The notes: generated by a model from the sequence alone, not told the origin. A DNA stretch of 64,000 bases from JAACFF01 sp963701435 (GCA_963701435.1 CAVPAL010000037.1:31712-95711), one strand, 5' to 3'. Positions 35,643 to 44,350 are shown, counted from the first letter of the stretch. A program made the numbers and translations.

Positions 35643-37059
35643 AAGGCAATCCGGCAATCCGCATGCCATCGGCCAGAATCGCCTCGACGCGGTCGGCATG
35701 GGTTGTTTCGCAGTAAACACGAATGACAGGCTCCGTGCCGCTGAAACGCACCAAAAGCCAGCCGCCATCCTCCATAATAAATTGGTGGCCGTCGATGGTC
35801 ACAATGTCCGTCACTTTTAGGCCGCCGATGGTTTCCGGCCGCGCTGCGGCCACATTGGCCAAAATTTCCGGCTTTCGCGCCCCCTCAAATCGAGAATCAA
35901 TCCGGTCGTAATAATGCGGACCCACCTTTTCAAACACCAAATCCAGCAGTTCTGAAGGTTTTTTGCCGGTTTTAACCATTAAATCCAAAAAGAAAAGTCC
36001 CGCCAGAATACCGTCCCGCTCGGGAACGTGCTGGCGGAAGGCATAGCCGCCGCTTTCTTCGCCGCCAATCATGGCGTCTACTTCAACCATTTTGGGCGCA
36101 ATATATTTGAACCCCACGCCGGTCTCATAGACGGGTACGCTGTATAAATCCGCCAGTTTGTTCAACATTTTGGTGGTTGAAATTGTTTTGACGATGGGGC
36201 CGCGTTCGCCGCGCACTTCGAGGAAGTAATAACCAAGCAGCCCATAAACGCGCAGTTGGTCAATAAAACGGCCGTTTTCATCCCCAATACCCACACGGTC
36301 GGCGTCGCCGTCATTGATGATGGCCACGTCGGCGTTTAACTCCTGCACATAACGCAAGCCGTCGTCAACGTTAGGAGGAATTGGTTCGGGGCGGGTCATA
36401 TGGGGAAAGATGGGGTTACGGGCGTTGTGGACTTCGTGAACGGCCGTTTCGCCGCCTCCCAAAAGTCGCGGAAACCAGCCAATATTATTACCCCACATAC
36501 AATCAACCAATATTGTCAATCCCGCCTGCTTCAACGGCTCAACATCCACCAGGCGCTTTAACTGCGCCATATAAGCCGGCCCAATATCAAATTTCTCTAC
36601 CAGCCCATCACTGATCGCATCATCCAGTTTCAAACGTTTTACATTGCGCAAAGGCGGAATCAGAGACTCGATTTTCTTCAAATCAAAAGGAGGAATAGCG
36701 CCGCCCAGCGGATCACGCACCTTAAACCCGCAATCTACCGCCGGATTATGGCTGGCAGTGATGTTGACGGCGCCGCCCGCCTGTTTTTCAACCACAGCAT
36801 AAGAAATCGCCGGCGTGGGCGTGTTTTTATCCGTCAGCCAGACATGAATCCCATTTGCGGCCAATACTTCCGCCGCCGCGGCCGCAAAACTTTCAGCCTG
36901 AAAGCGTTGATCATAGCCAATCACAATACCCTGGGCAGCCCGACCGCTGCGCTGTAAAAATTTTGCAAAACCCTGGGACACACGGCGCACGTTGTCGAAG
37001 GTATAATCATCAGCAATCTGCGCCCGCCATCCATCGGTACCAAATTTAATGACTGTCAT
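35641..37059 (-). CDS. Phosphoglucomutase/phosphomannomutase family protein
   Basis: The protein has 472 residues. It has the phosphoserine loop NITASHNPAVDCGFKVRD, the metal loop IINDGDADRVGIGDENG, the sugar-binding loop GGEESGGYAFRQH and the phosphate-binding loop VRFSGTEPVIRVY. It interconverts hexose 1- and 6-phosphates, supplying GDP-mannose or UDP-glucose precursors. The gmd gene lies about 200 bp upstream on the same strand, so a GDP-mannose route for the glycan genes is plausible. Glucose or mannose preference cannot be told from sequence. Confidence 0.94.
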   Translation of the reverse strand: MTVIKFGTDGWRAQIADDYTFDNVRRVSQGFAKFLQRSGRAAQGIVIGYDQRFQAESFAAAAAEVLAANGIHVWLTDKNTPTPAISYAVVEKQAGGAVNITASHNPAVDCGFKVRDPLGGAIPPFDLKKIESLIPPLRNVKRLKLDDAISDGLVEKFDIGPAYMAQLKRLVDVEPLKQAGLTILVDCMWGNNIGWFPRLLGGGETAVHEVHNARNPIFPHMTRPEPIPPNVDDGLRYVQELNADVAIINDGDADRVGIGDENGRFIDQLRVYGLLGYYFLEVRGERGPIVKTISTTKMLNKLADLYSVPVYETGVGFKYIAPKMVEVDAMIGGEESGGYAFRQHVPERDGILAGLFFLDLMVKTGKKPSELLDLVFEKVGPHYYDRIDSRFEGARKPEILANVAAARPETIGGLKVTDIVTIDGHQFIMEDGGWLLVRFSGTEPVIRVYCETTHADRVEAILADGMRIAGLP

Positions 37060-37095
37060 GAGAACAAATCTCCTTAAATGTTTTTTTCACGCAGT

Positions 37096-37212
37096 TTAGG
37101 TAAACCACAGAAACTATTCAAAAATAAAAGTCTTGGCAAGCTGTAGTTTCCTCGAGTAATTCACAAAAACTCCAGTTGATTTATATTCAAAAAGTTTTTG
37201 TGAATTACCTAA
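37096..37212 (+). repeat. Two-hairpin intergenic repeat, full copy
   Basis: TTAGGTAAACCACAG opens the copy, TGTAGTTTCCTCGAGTAATTCACAAA is the core, and TTTGTGAATTACCTAA closes it. The right arm AATTCACAAAAAC pairs with GTTTTTGTGAATT over about 25 bases; the left arm (AAACCACAG with CTGTAGTTT) pairs with one mismatch. It lies between the phosphohexomutase and gmd genes. Confidence 0.8.
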
Positions 37213-37259
37213 ACCATTATCCTTGCAGCGCCGCTGTCGCGGTAATGGAGGGATGGTGG

Positions 37260-38234
37260 TCAGATTGGGGTTTCACCCGCATGCAGCAGTTTCAGATCGG
37301 CGTCAACCATCATCTTGACCAACTCCGTAAAGGAAACGGCCGGTTCCCAGCCAAGTTTTTCGCCAGCCTTGGTCGGGTCGCCAACGAGCAAATCCACTTC
37401 AGCCGGGCGCATGTAGCGCTGATCCTGAACAACGTAATTATGCCAGTCCAAATTGACATATTCAAACGCGACGTTTAAAAATTCTTCTACCGAGTGGGTC
37501 TCGCCGGTCGCCACAACATAATCTTGGGGTTTATCCTGCTGCAGCATCAGCCACATCGCTTTGACATAATCACCGGCATATCCCCAATCACGGCGTGCAT
37601 CCAGGTTTCCCAGGCGCAGCTCATTGGTCAAGCCTAATTTGATTTGGGCGACGTGGTAGGTAATTTTACGGGTCACAAATTCCAAGCCACGGCGGGGGGA
37701 TTCATGGTTAAAAAGAATGCCGGACGTTGCGTGCAAATCATAACTTTCGCGATAATTGATCGTGATCCAATGGCCGTAAACTTTGGCGACGCCATAGGGA
37801 CTGCGCGGATAAAATGGCGTTGTCTCCCGCTGCGGCACCTCGACTACTTTGCCAAACATTTCACTGGAACTGGCCTGATAAAAGCGAATCTTCGGGTCCA
37901 CAATACGAATCGCATCGAGCATACGCGTGACGCCCAGGGCAGTAACATCGCCGGTAAAAACGGGCTGGGTCCAGGAAGTTTGCACGAAGGATTGGGCTGC
38001 CAGGTTATAAATTTCGTCCGGCCGGTATTCTTCCAGTAGATGTATCAAGGAGACCGGATCACATAAATCGCCGGGTACCAGTTCGATTTTGTCCTGAATA
38101 TGGGCAATGCGGTGAAAGTTCACAGTACTCGTACGGCGCACCATGCCGACGACTTCATATCCCTGTTGGAGTAGGAATTCAGCCAGATAGGAGCCGTCCT
38201 GGCCGGTAATACCAGTAATTAATGCTTTGGGCAT
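37260..38234 (-). CDS. gmd: GDP-mannose 4,6-dehydratase
   Basis: The protein has 324 residues of the extended SDR family. ALITGITGQDGSYLAEFLLQ is the NAD(P) motif, SSSEMFGK and PYGVAKVYGHW (Tyr-x3-Lys) give the active site, and LGNLDARRDWGYAGDYVKAM is a GMD signature. It makes GDP-4-keto-6-deoxymannose, the branch point to GDP-fucose, GDP-rhamnose or GDP-perosamine; no next enzyme is visible here. It belongs functionally with the glycan genes at 25-33 kb. Confidence 0.95.
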   Translation of the reverse strand: MPKALITGITGQDGSYLAEFLLQQGYEVVGMVRRTSTVNFHRIAHIQDKIELVPGDLCDPVSLIHLLEEYRPDEIYNLAAQSFVQTSWTQPVFTGDVTALGVTRMLDAIRIVDPKIRFYQASSSEMFGKVVEVPQRETTPFYPRSPYGVAKVYGHWITINYRESYDLHATSGILFNHESPRRGLEFVTRKITYHVAQIKLGLTNELRLGNLDARRDWGYAGDYVKAMWLMLQQDKPQDYVVATGETHSVEEFLNVAFEYVNLDWHNYVVQDQRYMRPAEVDLLVGDPTKAGEKLGWEPAVSFTELVKMMVDADLKLLHAGETPI

Positions 38235-38392
38235 ATGATTTACCTCGTTTGCGGTTGCCCATTTTATTAGGCAACTTATTTTTGAAGGTGTTGAAGGTTC
38301 CCGTGCAACAGATGTGGCAGGGTTGAGCGATTATAACGCAGGCAGTTTCAAGCGTAAAACGGCAGAACCATAACGTCAGGAAGTTGCAGGCT

Positions 38393-39187
38393 TTACGTAT
38401 TTTGCGCCAGGGCATACACAATGTGGGATTGGCGCCGGCGAATGGGGCCTGATAGGAATTTCTCTGCGCGCGCGTAATAGGCCAGACCCCACATGACAAT
38501 CGCTTCAAAACGGCCGCTTGTGGCCTGCTCACGCTGCTCATCGCTGCGCGTGATACCGGGCGGAAAGGGCGGCATATCAATAACGCCAAAGTGGCTGGCA
38601 AACATTTTTTGGGGGTATCGTGCTGCCAGCGCGTGCTGAACAAGAGCTGACAATTCGTGCAAATACAAACCGGAAAGACCGCTCAAATTGGTATGGGCGG
38701 GGTTGCCGGCGTTGGGCGTGAAGAGCGCAACGGCCGTTCCCACTTCACAAATCCGCTTTACATAAAACAAACGCTCCTCGGGCGACAGGCGCTGCAACAG
38801 TTCGGAAGACAGTACCAGATCATAATGCGCGTTAATTTTCTCAAAGGCAGCCATATGCTCTACCAGGACAAAATCAGGCCAGACAGCTTGCAGCCAGCCG
38901 TGCGCCTGCGCCGCCGCCAGCGCTTGACGGGCGCGCTCAAGCACAGCAGGACGATCATCAAGCACGGTAACGGCCGTATCCAGCTCAGCCGCCAAAAGCA
39001 AAAAATCGAGACTGGCGCCATATTTTTCTGGCAGGCCGGCGATCAAAATGGAGGAAGGTCGTTTTTGCCCCGCCAACCAGGGTCGCAGCGCCAAACGTTT
39101 GACATAATATTCATAGGCTGTGCCCACGCCCTCCCCCTCAGCTAAAGCCAGGGCATATAAATCCTTGATCGTATAATCTTGCAGCAT
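38393..39187 (-). CDS. Probable class I SAM methyltransferase-like protein
   Basis: From the ATG at 39187 (AAGGA about 10 bases before) the protein has 264 residues; an ATG at 39220 overlapping the GNAT stop (ATGA) is the alternative. A Rossmann-like order is visible: SILIAGLPEKYGASLDFLLL, then AVTVLDDRPAVLERARQAL with the acidic end of strand 2, and YDLVLSSELLQRLSPEE. The usual G-x-G is altered (AGLPEKYG), so activity is uncertain. The upstream GNAT gene is probably co-transcribed. Confidence 0.65.
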   Translation of the reverse strand: MLQDYTIKDLYALALAEGEGVGTAYEYYVKRLALRPWLAGQKRPSSILIAGLPEKYGASLDFLLLAAELDTAVTVLDDRPAVLERARQALAAAQAHGWLQAVWPDFVLVEHMAAFEKINAHYDLVLSSELLQRLSPEERLFYVKRICEVGTAVALFTPNAGNPAHTNLSGLSGLYLHELSALVQHALAARYPQKMFASHFGVIDMPPFPPGITRSDEQREQATSGRFEAIVMWGLAYYARAEKFLSGPIRRRQSHIVYALAQNT

Positions 39188-39216
39188 TATTGTGAATCCT
39201 TCTGGCGGCTGTATGG

Positions 39217-39792
39217 TCATTGTGCAATTTTAGAAAAAATCATGGTATTGCGAAGTTCATTCGTGAGATGATGGCGGTCTTCGTTGCGCAATGTACCCTC
39301 ATGCACAAAACCAGCCCGGCGCGCTACCGCAACGCTGCGTTCATTGCGTTCATCGCAGCGAATCTCGACCCGCTGCGCCTTCAAAGTATTCAAAGCAAAA
39401 GCTGTAATCCCGTTAACAGCCTCGGTGATATAACCCTGGCCGGCAAATTTAGTACGCACCCAATAGCCAATCTCAAAGCGCGGCGTCAACCAATCCATAC
39501 GATGCAAACCACTGCCGCCGACGATCGTATGTGTTCCCTTAAGCAGCAGCATCAGCCACAAGTCCTCGCGCGCCAAAAACTTTAATTGCCCCTGTCGCAC
39601 GCGAATTTCATATTCCTCAAGCGTGGGGATGTTGACCGCCCAGGGCATCCAGGGCTTCAGTTCTTCCACCGATTCGATAACGGCCGTTCTAACTTCCGCG
39701 CCATCACCGGGCAGCGGTCCACGAATTGTCAAACGTTCAGTTTCAAATTCATACGGAAAATCAAATAAAATTGGATCTTTGTGATCACGCAT
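39217..39792 (-). CDS. GNAT-family N-acetyltransferase (RimJ/RimL-like)
   Basis: The protein has 191 residues. ETERLTIRGPLPGDGAEV starts the domain, GGSGLHRMDWLTPRFEIGYW and FAGQGYITEAVNGITAFAL hold the acetyl-CoA pyrophosphate loop (Q-G-x-I replacing the usual Q/R-x-x-G-x-G/A region), and RVEIRCDERNERSVAVARRAGF is the typical C-terminal strand and helix. It transfers acetyl groups to amines, possibly protein N-termini; the target is unknown. Confidence 0.9.
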   Translation of the reverse strand: MRDHKDPILFDFPYEFETERLTIRGPLPGDGAEVRTAVIESVEELKPWMPWAVNIPTLEEYEIRVRQGQLKFLAREDLWLMLLLKGTHTIVGGSGLHRMDWLTPRFEIGYWVRTKFAGQGYITEAVNGITAFALNTLKAQRVEIRCDERNERSVAVARRAGFVHEGTLRNEDRHHLTNELRNTMIFSKIAQ

Positions 39793-39901
39793 AAACGCCT
39801 CCGAAAAATGAATGCTTGTCTAAGTACTCGGTTGGAATTTATTGCATTAGCCAATAGATATGAATAAAGTAATAAAAGCAATCAATTGTAGGTGAATAAC
39901 C

Positions 39902-40519
39902 ATGAAAATCGCAATATTTGGCGCAACCGGCGGCACTGGCCGTCTCGTTTTAGAGCGTTGCCTGGAACAAAACTATCAAGTTAACGCGCTGGTGCGCACA
40001 CCGGGACAAATAACGATCGACGATCCAAATCTAACCATTATCCACGGGGATGTTTTAAACCGGCACAAAGTTGAAGAAACATTAATCGGAACCGAAGCTG
40101 TGATTTGCAGCTTAGGCTCAACAGCAAATAATCCTGAGTACGTTGTTTCTGATGGCACCAGCCATATTATCACCGGAATGCAAGAATTGGGCATTCGCCG
40201 TTTGATCGTCGTCACTTCTTTGGGCGTTGGAAATAGTAAAAACCAGGTACCCTTTTTCTTCAAAACATTGATGAAAACCGTTTTGAGAAGCGCAATCGAA
40301 GACAAAGAACGCCAGGAACGCGTCGTCATGGCAAGCGGGTTGGACTGGACCATTGTACGGCCCGGCGGCTTAACGGATGGGCCGGCGACAGGGAAATACG
40401 TTTATGGATTAAATCCCAAAATTAAGGCGGGCCAGGTTTCCAGGGCGGATGTCGCGGATTTTTTACTGCTTCAGCTCGAAAACGATGAATTTTTGCACAA
40501 AACGCCGGCTATCACCTGA
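39902..40519 (+). CDS. NAD(P)-binding SDR-like protein (atypical, YwnB/BVR-B type)
   Basis: The protein has 205 residues. MKIAIFGATGGTGRLVLERC is the dinucleotide motif of atypical SDRs; LTIIHGDVLNRHKVEETLIG, RRLIVVTSLGVGNSK and LDWTIVRPGGLTDGPATG follow in the family order. Such proteins are flavin/biliverdin reductase-like or redox sensors; the substrate is unknown. A two-hairpin repeat begins directly after its TGA, probably ending the transcript. Confidence 0.88.
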   Translation: MKIAIFGATGGTGRLVLERCLEQNYQVNALVRTPGQITIDDPNLTIIHGDVLNRHKVEETLIGTEAVICSLGSTANNPEYVVSDGTSHIITGMQELGIRRLIVVTSLGVGNSKNQVPFFFKTLMKTVLRSAIEDKERQERVVMASGLDWTIVRPGGLTDGPATGKYVYGLNPKIKAGQVSRADVADFLLLQLENDEFLHKTPAIT

Positions 40520-40520
40520 T

Positions 40521-40636
40521 AAGGTAAACCGCAAAAACTATTCGAAAATCCCAAAGGGCTTGAACTGCGGTTTCCTCGAGGAATTGGCAGATTTCCCATG
40601 ACCTTTATTTTTGATTACTTTCTGCCAATTACCTAA
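40521..40636 (+). repeat. Two-hairpin intergenic repeat, full copy
   Basis: The outer ends AAGGTAAACCGC and TCTGCCAATTACCTAA flank the core GCGGTTTCCTCGAGGAATTGGCAGA. Left stem: GGTAAACCGC with GCGGTTTCC. Right stem: AATTGGCAGA with TCTGCCAATT. It sits between the convergent SDR and tetR genes, starting 1 bp after the SDR stop. Confidence 0.85.
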
Positions 40637-40654
40637 AACAGGAATTAAATCGAA

Positions 40655-41320
40655 TCAATCCGCGAGCGATAATCCAGAACTGTTAGCCAATCCGGAAACT
40701 ATTGAGCGCAGCCCTGCGCTGATACGCTCAATGGAAAAACCGCGCACTTCATGCTGATACCGGAACAAATCAGAGCGCAGCGGAGCCAGCAAGGCGTCCG
40801 CTGCATAGGCCGTATCAAAATCAAGGTGGAGAACACCCAACTTCTGCGCTTCAACTAATAATCCTTTAATACTCATATACTGCCAGAAATAGGGGCGCTC
40901 AAATTGTGTGGTTTCTTCGAGCAACCCCTCACGCTGCACTTCACATAACAATGGAATGTGAACAGATGTAAACTGCACCAATGCACCCATAAAACGATCG
41001 AGAATAACCAGCGGCAGTACCCCTTGCGCCTGCATCTGCCGCATATCTGCCAGGCGTTCATTTTGAAAGGCGCGCATTTGTTCATCCATCAAGGCGAGAC
41101 AAATATCCGCTTTGTTGGAAAAACGGCGATAGAGCGTACCTTTGCCCACACCGGCAGCCTGGGCAATATCGGCCATGGTAACGGCCGTTACTCCTTTTTC
41201 CTCAAAAAGAGAAGCCGCCGTGCTAAGGATCAATCTGCGATTCGAAGCCGCGTCCGCCCGCTCACGCCGAATCGTCTCAACATCATTACCAAAAACTCCA
41301 ATACTTATTGAATCGTTCAT
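40655..41320 (-). CDS. TetR/AcrR family transcriptional regulator
   Basis: From the ATG at 41320 the protein has 221 residues; 13 upstream in-frame residues lie over an inverted repeat and are rejected. The N-terminal helix-turn-helix is clear: RRLILSTAASLFEEKGVTAV then MADIAQAAGVGKGTLYRRFS. The C-terminal ligand domain is of the common TetR_C type. It is divergent from yceI, and two matching palindromes overlap the yceI promoter, so it most likely represses yceI-pirin-reductase and perhaps itself. The inducer is unknown. Confidence 0.93.
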   Translation of the reverse strand: MNDSISIGVFGNDVETIRRERADAASNRRLILSTAASLFEEKGVTAVTMADIAQAAGVGKGTLYRRFSNKADICLALMDEQMRAFQNERLADMRQMQAQGVLPLVILDRFMGALVQFTSVHIPLLCEVQREGLLEETTQFERPYFWQYMSIKGLLVEAQKLGVLHLDFDTAYAADALLAPLRSDLFRYQHEVRGFSIERISAGLRSIVSGLANSSGLSLAD

Positions 41321-41343
41321 ATAATAACCAAACCTGTTATTAT
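41321..41343. promoter_or_regulatory. Inverted repeat immediately upstream of tetR
   Basis: ATAATAAC (41321-41328), 7-base spacer, GTTATTAT (41336-41343): perfect 8-bp arms touching the tetR start codon. It could be an autoregulatory site or an mRNA hairpin over the tetR ribosome binding site. Its sequence differs from the GGACT palindromes near yceI. Confidence 0.5.
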
Positions 41344-41408
41344 GCCAGGATAAACTCATGTTTTGTAACCTTTGTCACGAAACAAAAGCATAGATTTTTT
41401 ACAATATC

Positions 41409-41468
41409 TTGACAAACGGACTAAAGTCCACTAATATCATACACGACAAACGGACTTCAGTCCACTTA
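41409..41468 (+). promoter_or_regulatory. yceI promoter with two TetR-type operators
   Basis: TTGACA (41409-41414) and TAATAT (41432-41437) are spaced 17 bp, a near-consensus sigma-70-type promoter. Two 22-bp near-identical direct repeats (41412-41433 and 41446-41467), each ACAAACGGACT-N2-AGTCCACT plus one base, contain the palindrome GGACT-N2-AGTCC. The first fills the -35/-10 spacer and the second lies at the probable start site, so binding would block RNA polymerase. Confidence 0.85.
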
Positions 41469-41505
41469 AGCATTCAAATTATATTCACAAGGAGAATTAT
41501 AACAA

Positions 41506-42054
41506 ATGTTCTGGCAAATTGATTCTGCCCATTCCAACATTGAATTTAGCGTCCGTCACATGATGATTTCGAAGGTCCGCGGAACCTTCGAATCCTTTAG
41601 TGGAACCATCAATTTTGATGAAGACACCCCCACAAATTCGACCGTACATATTACAATCGAAGCCGCAAGTATTAATACACGCGAAGAACAACGCGACAAT
41701 CATTTGCGTTCGCCCGATTTTCTGCAAGTCGAAGATTATCCAACGCTTACTTTCCAGAGTACGCGAGTTGAACAAAGCGACAATAACAACGGCAAGTTGT
41801 ATGGTCAATTAACGATTCGAGACATCACAAAAGAGGTCGTGCTTGACGTCAATTATGCTGGCATGGCTAAGAGTCCCTGGGGCGCAACCAGCGCGGGTTT
41901 TTCCGCAAATACAGTCATCGATCGTAAAGATTGGAATCTCACCTGGAATCAAGCTCTGGAAACAGGCGGGATACTTGTTGGGGATAAGATCAATATTGAC
42001 ATCGAAGTGGAAATTATAAAAGTTGAGGAGCAGCAGCCTGAGGCGTCAGCCTGA
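41506..42054 (+). CDS. yceI: YceI family protein
   Basis: The protein has 182 residues with no signal peptide. WQIDSAHSNIEFSVRHMMIS starts the lipocalin-like barrel that binds polyisoprenoids in known members; FDEDTPTNSTVHITIEAASI and HLRSPDFLQVEDYPTLTFQS match the family. AAGGAGAATTATAAC precedes the ATG. It is the first gene after the TetR-controlled promoter, which suggests a stress or isoprenoid/quinone-related induced role together with the pirin and the FMN reductase. Confidence 0.95.
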   Translation: MFWQIDSAHSNIEFSVRHMMISKVRGTFESFSGTINFDEDTPTNSTVHITIEAASINTREEQRDNHLRSPDFLQVEDYPTLTFQSTRVEQSDNNNGKLYGQLTIRDITKEVVLDVNYAGMAKSPWGATSAGFSANTVIDRKDWNLTWNQALETGGILVGDKINIDIEVEIIKVEEQQPEASA

Positions 42055-42081
42055 TCCAAAAGATGTAGAAACGTTGTTTTA

Positions 42082-42113
42082 GTGAACGGCCGTATTCGAA
42101 TACGGCCGTTCAC
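42082..42113. repeat. Perfect 32-bp palindrome built from two ACGGCCGT motifs
   Basis: GTGAACGGCCGTATTC (42082-42097) is followed by its exact reverse complement to 42113, with no spacer. It lies 27 bp after the yceI stop and 16 bp before the pirin ATG. It could be a hairpin that lowers readthrough into the pirin gene. This is the only place where two copies of the frequent octamer stand this close. Confidence 0.9.
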
Positions 42114-42129
42114 CAAATTAGTGAAACAG

Positions 42130-42918
42130 ATGCAAAACATTTTTGACAGTGTAATCACCGACATCCAACCAAATGGTCCATTGGAACATTATACGGCTGA
42201 CACGTTTCCGACCATCCACCCTGTACACTGGCTGACTTCACATTTTGCCGTCGGCGGCTGGAGTCCGCTGCAGCGCCTGAGCGGCATGCTCACGGCCCAC
42301 ATGACGCGCATCGCACCGCGCAATGGTTTCAGCTGGCATCCGCATCGCGGGTTAGAAATATTCACCTATGTGATTGAAGGCAATCTGTACCACGAGGATA
42401 CAACCGGCGGCAAAGGTGTGATCGCTGCCGGTGAAGTACAGCGCATGTTTTCGGGACAATTCATCCAGCATCAAGAGCTGAACCTGACGGATAAACCGGC
42501 GCGCGTTATCCAGATCTGGTTTGTAGCCGATACGCGCTACATGGGTCTCCCGCCCCACTACGAGCAAATCCCACTGGCGGCGATGTCACCCCGACAACAA
42601 GGAGATGGGTTGGTGCGGGAAATTATTGGTCCCGCCGGCGCAACGGATGCGCATGTGAACGCGCGTCTGACCAGCACCATCGTGCCGCCGGACGGCGCGG
42701 CCCAAATTGAAAAACCACACGCGGGAGAATCCTTGTTTCTATATGTTGTGGACGGCAACGGCCGTTTCCAGACATCCGAAAATGAGAACGAGCAGCCGCT
42801 TGAATTATATGATGTTCTCCTGGCGACGCCCGACGCCCCTACTACAACATTGCAAGCCGGCATTCAGGCCCCGTTAAATTTTCTATCATTTTATCTGCCG
42901 GCCTTCCTGCCACAGTAG
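42130..42918 (+). CDS. Pirin family protein
   Basis: From the ATG at 42130 the protein has 262 residues; a GTG at 42082 is in frame but lies inside the palindrome. The cupin metal site is visible: GFSWHPHRGLEIFTYVIEGN (His-x-His), then QHQELN (His) and the typical pirin spacing to the second cupin half (PHAGESLFLYVVDG). Pirins are iron-binding and in bacteria some are quercetinases. It follows yceI under the same putative TetR control. Confidence 0.92.
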   Translation: MQNIFDSVITDIQPNGPLEHYTADTFPTIHPVHWLTSHFAVGGWSPLQRLSGMLTAHMTRIAPRNGFSWHPHRGLEIFTYVIEGNLYHEDTTGGKGVIAAGEVQRMFSGQFIQHQELNLTDKPARVIQIWFVADTRYMGLPPHYEQIPLAAMSPRQQGDGLVREIIGPAGATDAHVNARLTSTIVPPDGAAQIEKPHAGESLFLYVVDGNGRFQTSENENEQPLELYDVLLATPDAPTTTLQAGIQAPLNFLSFYLPAFLPQ

Positions 42919-43019
42919 ATAAACCAAAAAGCTTTTGCAATTGAAGGCGGCCATACTTTAAACTGCGCTGCCCACAATTAACACGACTACCAAACTATTT
43001 ACATAGGATCAAAACCAAC

Positions 43020-43598
43020 ATGTTCGACCAAAATATCCGTGTGCTGGGCATTCCCGGCAGTTTACGCAGCAATTCATATAATCGCGGGCTGCTGATCGCG
43101 GCACAAGAAGTGGCGCCGCCCGGCATGGAAATCGAAATTTTCGATTTACACACAATCCCATTCTTTAACGCCGATGTGGAAGCAAAAGGTACTCCTGAAT
43201 CAGTTCTTGCATTTCATAAACAGCTCAAAGCCGCAGACGCCTACATTTTTGCCAGCCCGGAATATAATTATTCAGTAACCGGCGTCCTTAAAAACGCCAT
43301 TGACTGGGCTTCACGCAAAGGGAATTATGATACAGCACCAATCAGCAGCAAACCAGCCCTTATTATGGGCGCCGGCGGACGTTATGGCACGCTGCGATCT
43401 CAGCTCCACCTGCGCGAAATTCTGATCCACAATGATCTCCACATTTTGAATCAAGCCCTTATGGTTCCATTTGCCGGCAAACACTTTGACAGAAACGGCG
43501 CCCTGACCGACGAAGCCATGCGCCAGCGATTGGAACGGCTGCTGCTGCAGTTCAACGATTGGACAATCAAACTACAAAAAACGCCCCAGGTTGCGTAG
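43020..43598 (+). CDS. NADPH-dependent FMN reductase (azoreductase-like)
   Basis: The protein has 192 residues with a flavodoxin-like fold. RVLGIPGSLRSNSYNRGLL is the FMN phosphate loop, ASPEYNYSVTGVLKNAIDW the isoalloxazine loop, and ALIMGAGGRYGTLRSQLHLR the third signature. It reduces quinones, FMN or azo compounds with NADPH. It is the third gene on the strand after yceI and pirin and probably shares their TetR-type regulation, pointing to a redox or electrophile response. It is convergent with the S74-domain gene, 16 bp apart. Confidence 0.93.
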   Translation: MFDQNIRVLGIPGSLRSNSYNRGLLIAAQEVAPPGMEIEIFDLHTIPFFNADVEAKGTPESVLAFHKQLKAADAYIFASPEYNYSVTGVLKNAIDWASRKGNYDTAPISSKPALIMGAGGRYGTLRSQLHLREILIHNDLHILNQALMVPFAGKHFDRNGALTDEAMRQRLERLLLQFNDWTIKLQKTPQVA

Positions 43599-43614
43599 CC
43601 CGAAAGTTTTCCGG

Positions 43615-44298
43615 TCATATTTGCAATATTACAAATACAATAATTGCAACGAAAATGGCCAACAAAAAAATCATACCGGCAAGGACGAATAGGGTTGAAG
43701 CTGGAACCACATTGCTCGGTTCCGGTGTGACGCCCCCGGTAGCAACAGTATTCCAAGCTGCCAATGTCGCTTCCATCTCCATATTTTTTGAATTTATCGC
43801 AGCAATTTGTGTCTGCAAATCAGCATTTTGAGCCGTCAAATTACTCACCTGCTGCTGTAAAACATCATTTTTTGCCGCCAGCGCCTGTATCGCCGCAAGG
43901 CCTACGCCGCTTAAATCTGCAGGAGCAGCCGGAGCATTCCCATACCCAAGCCCAAACACGGCGTGAAATTCACTATCGACCGGTCCAATATGGCGCGCGA
44001 CCGGATTTTCAGACGAATAATTCCAGGTTGAAAGCGGCAGTTCGGCCAGCAGCAATAAAATCTCCTCCGAATTAACCGGCTGCATATTCACCTTGGTGTT
44101 TTGCCACGCCGCAGCGGGTCTTGTACGATTCCCCCAATAAAAAGCAGGGCTGTTGGCGCCGGTAGGAAGCGTTGCTTGCAAATCTTCCAAAGGGGCAGTC
44201 GATGCCTGAACCGCAAAACCTGAACGGCTCAATATCCATCCCAAATTGCTGAGCGCCAAACCCAGCACAATCCCTATTAAAAACGATCGCTGTTTCAT
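43615..44298 (-). CDS. Membrane protein with S74-like intramolecular chaperone domain
   Basis: The protein has 227 residues. An N-terminal signal or anchor (SFLIGIVLGLALSNLGWIL) is followed by a segment (about 78-150) with LPLSTWNYSSENPVARHIGP, VDSEFHAVFGLG and DLSGVGLAAIQALAA, the pattern of peptidase S74 chaperone domains on phage tail spikes. A coiled coil (about 145-190, heptads with QQQVSNLTAQNADLQTQI) and a C-terminal transmembrane helix follow. No spike or adhesin precedes the domain, which is unusual. Trimer formation at the cell surface is a guess. Confidence 0.7.
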   Translation of the reverse strand: MKQRSFLIGIVLGLALSNLGWILSRSGFAVQASTAPLEDLQATLPTGANSPAFYWGNRTRPAAAWQNTKVNMQPVNSEEILLLLAELPLSTWNYSSENPVARHIGPVDSEFHAVFGLGYGNAPAAPADLSGVGLAAIQALAAKNDVLQQQVSNLTAQNADLQTQIAAINSKNMEMEATLAAWNTVATGGVTPEPSNVVPASTLFVLAGMIFLLAIFVAIIVFVILQI

Positions 44299-44350
44299 AT
44301 AACCCTCCCGAACTAAAACTGGCTAAACCATTCTAAATTTTTTGTCTATT

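Noticed and set aside
42082..42129. GTG start for the pirin gene at 42082
   Set aside because: It would translate the 32-bp palindrome; the ATG at 42130 fits the family N-terminus.
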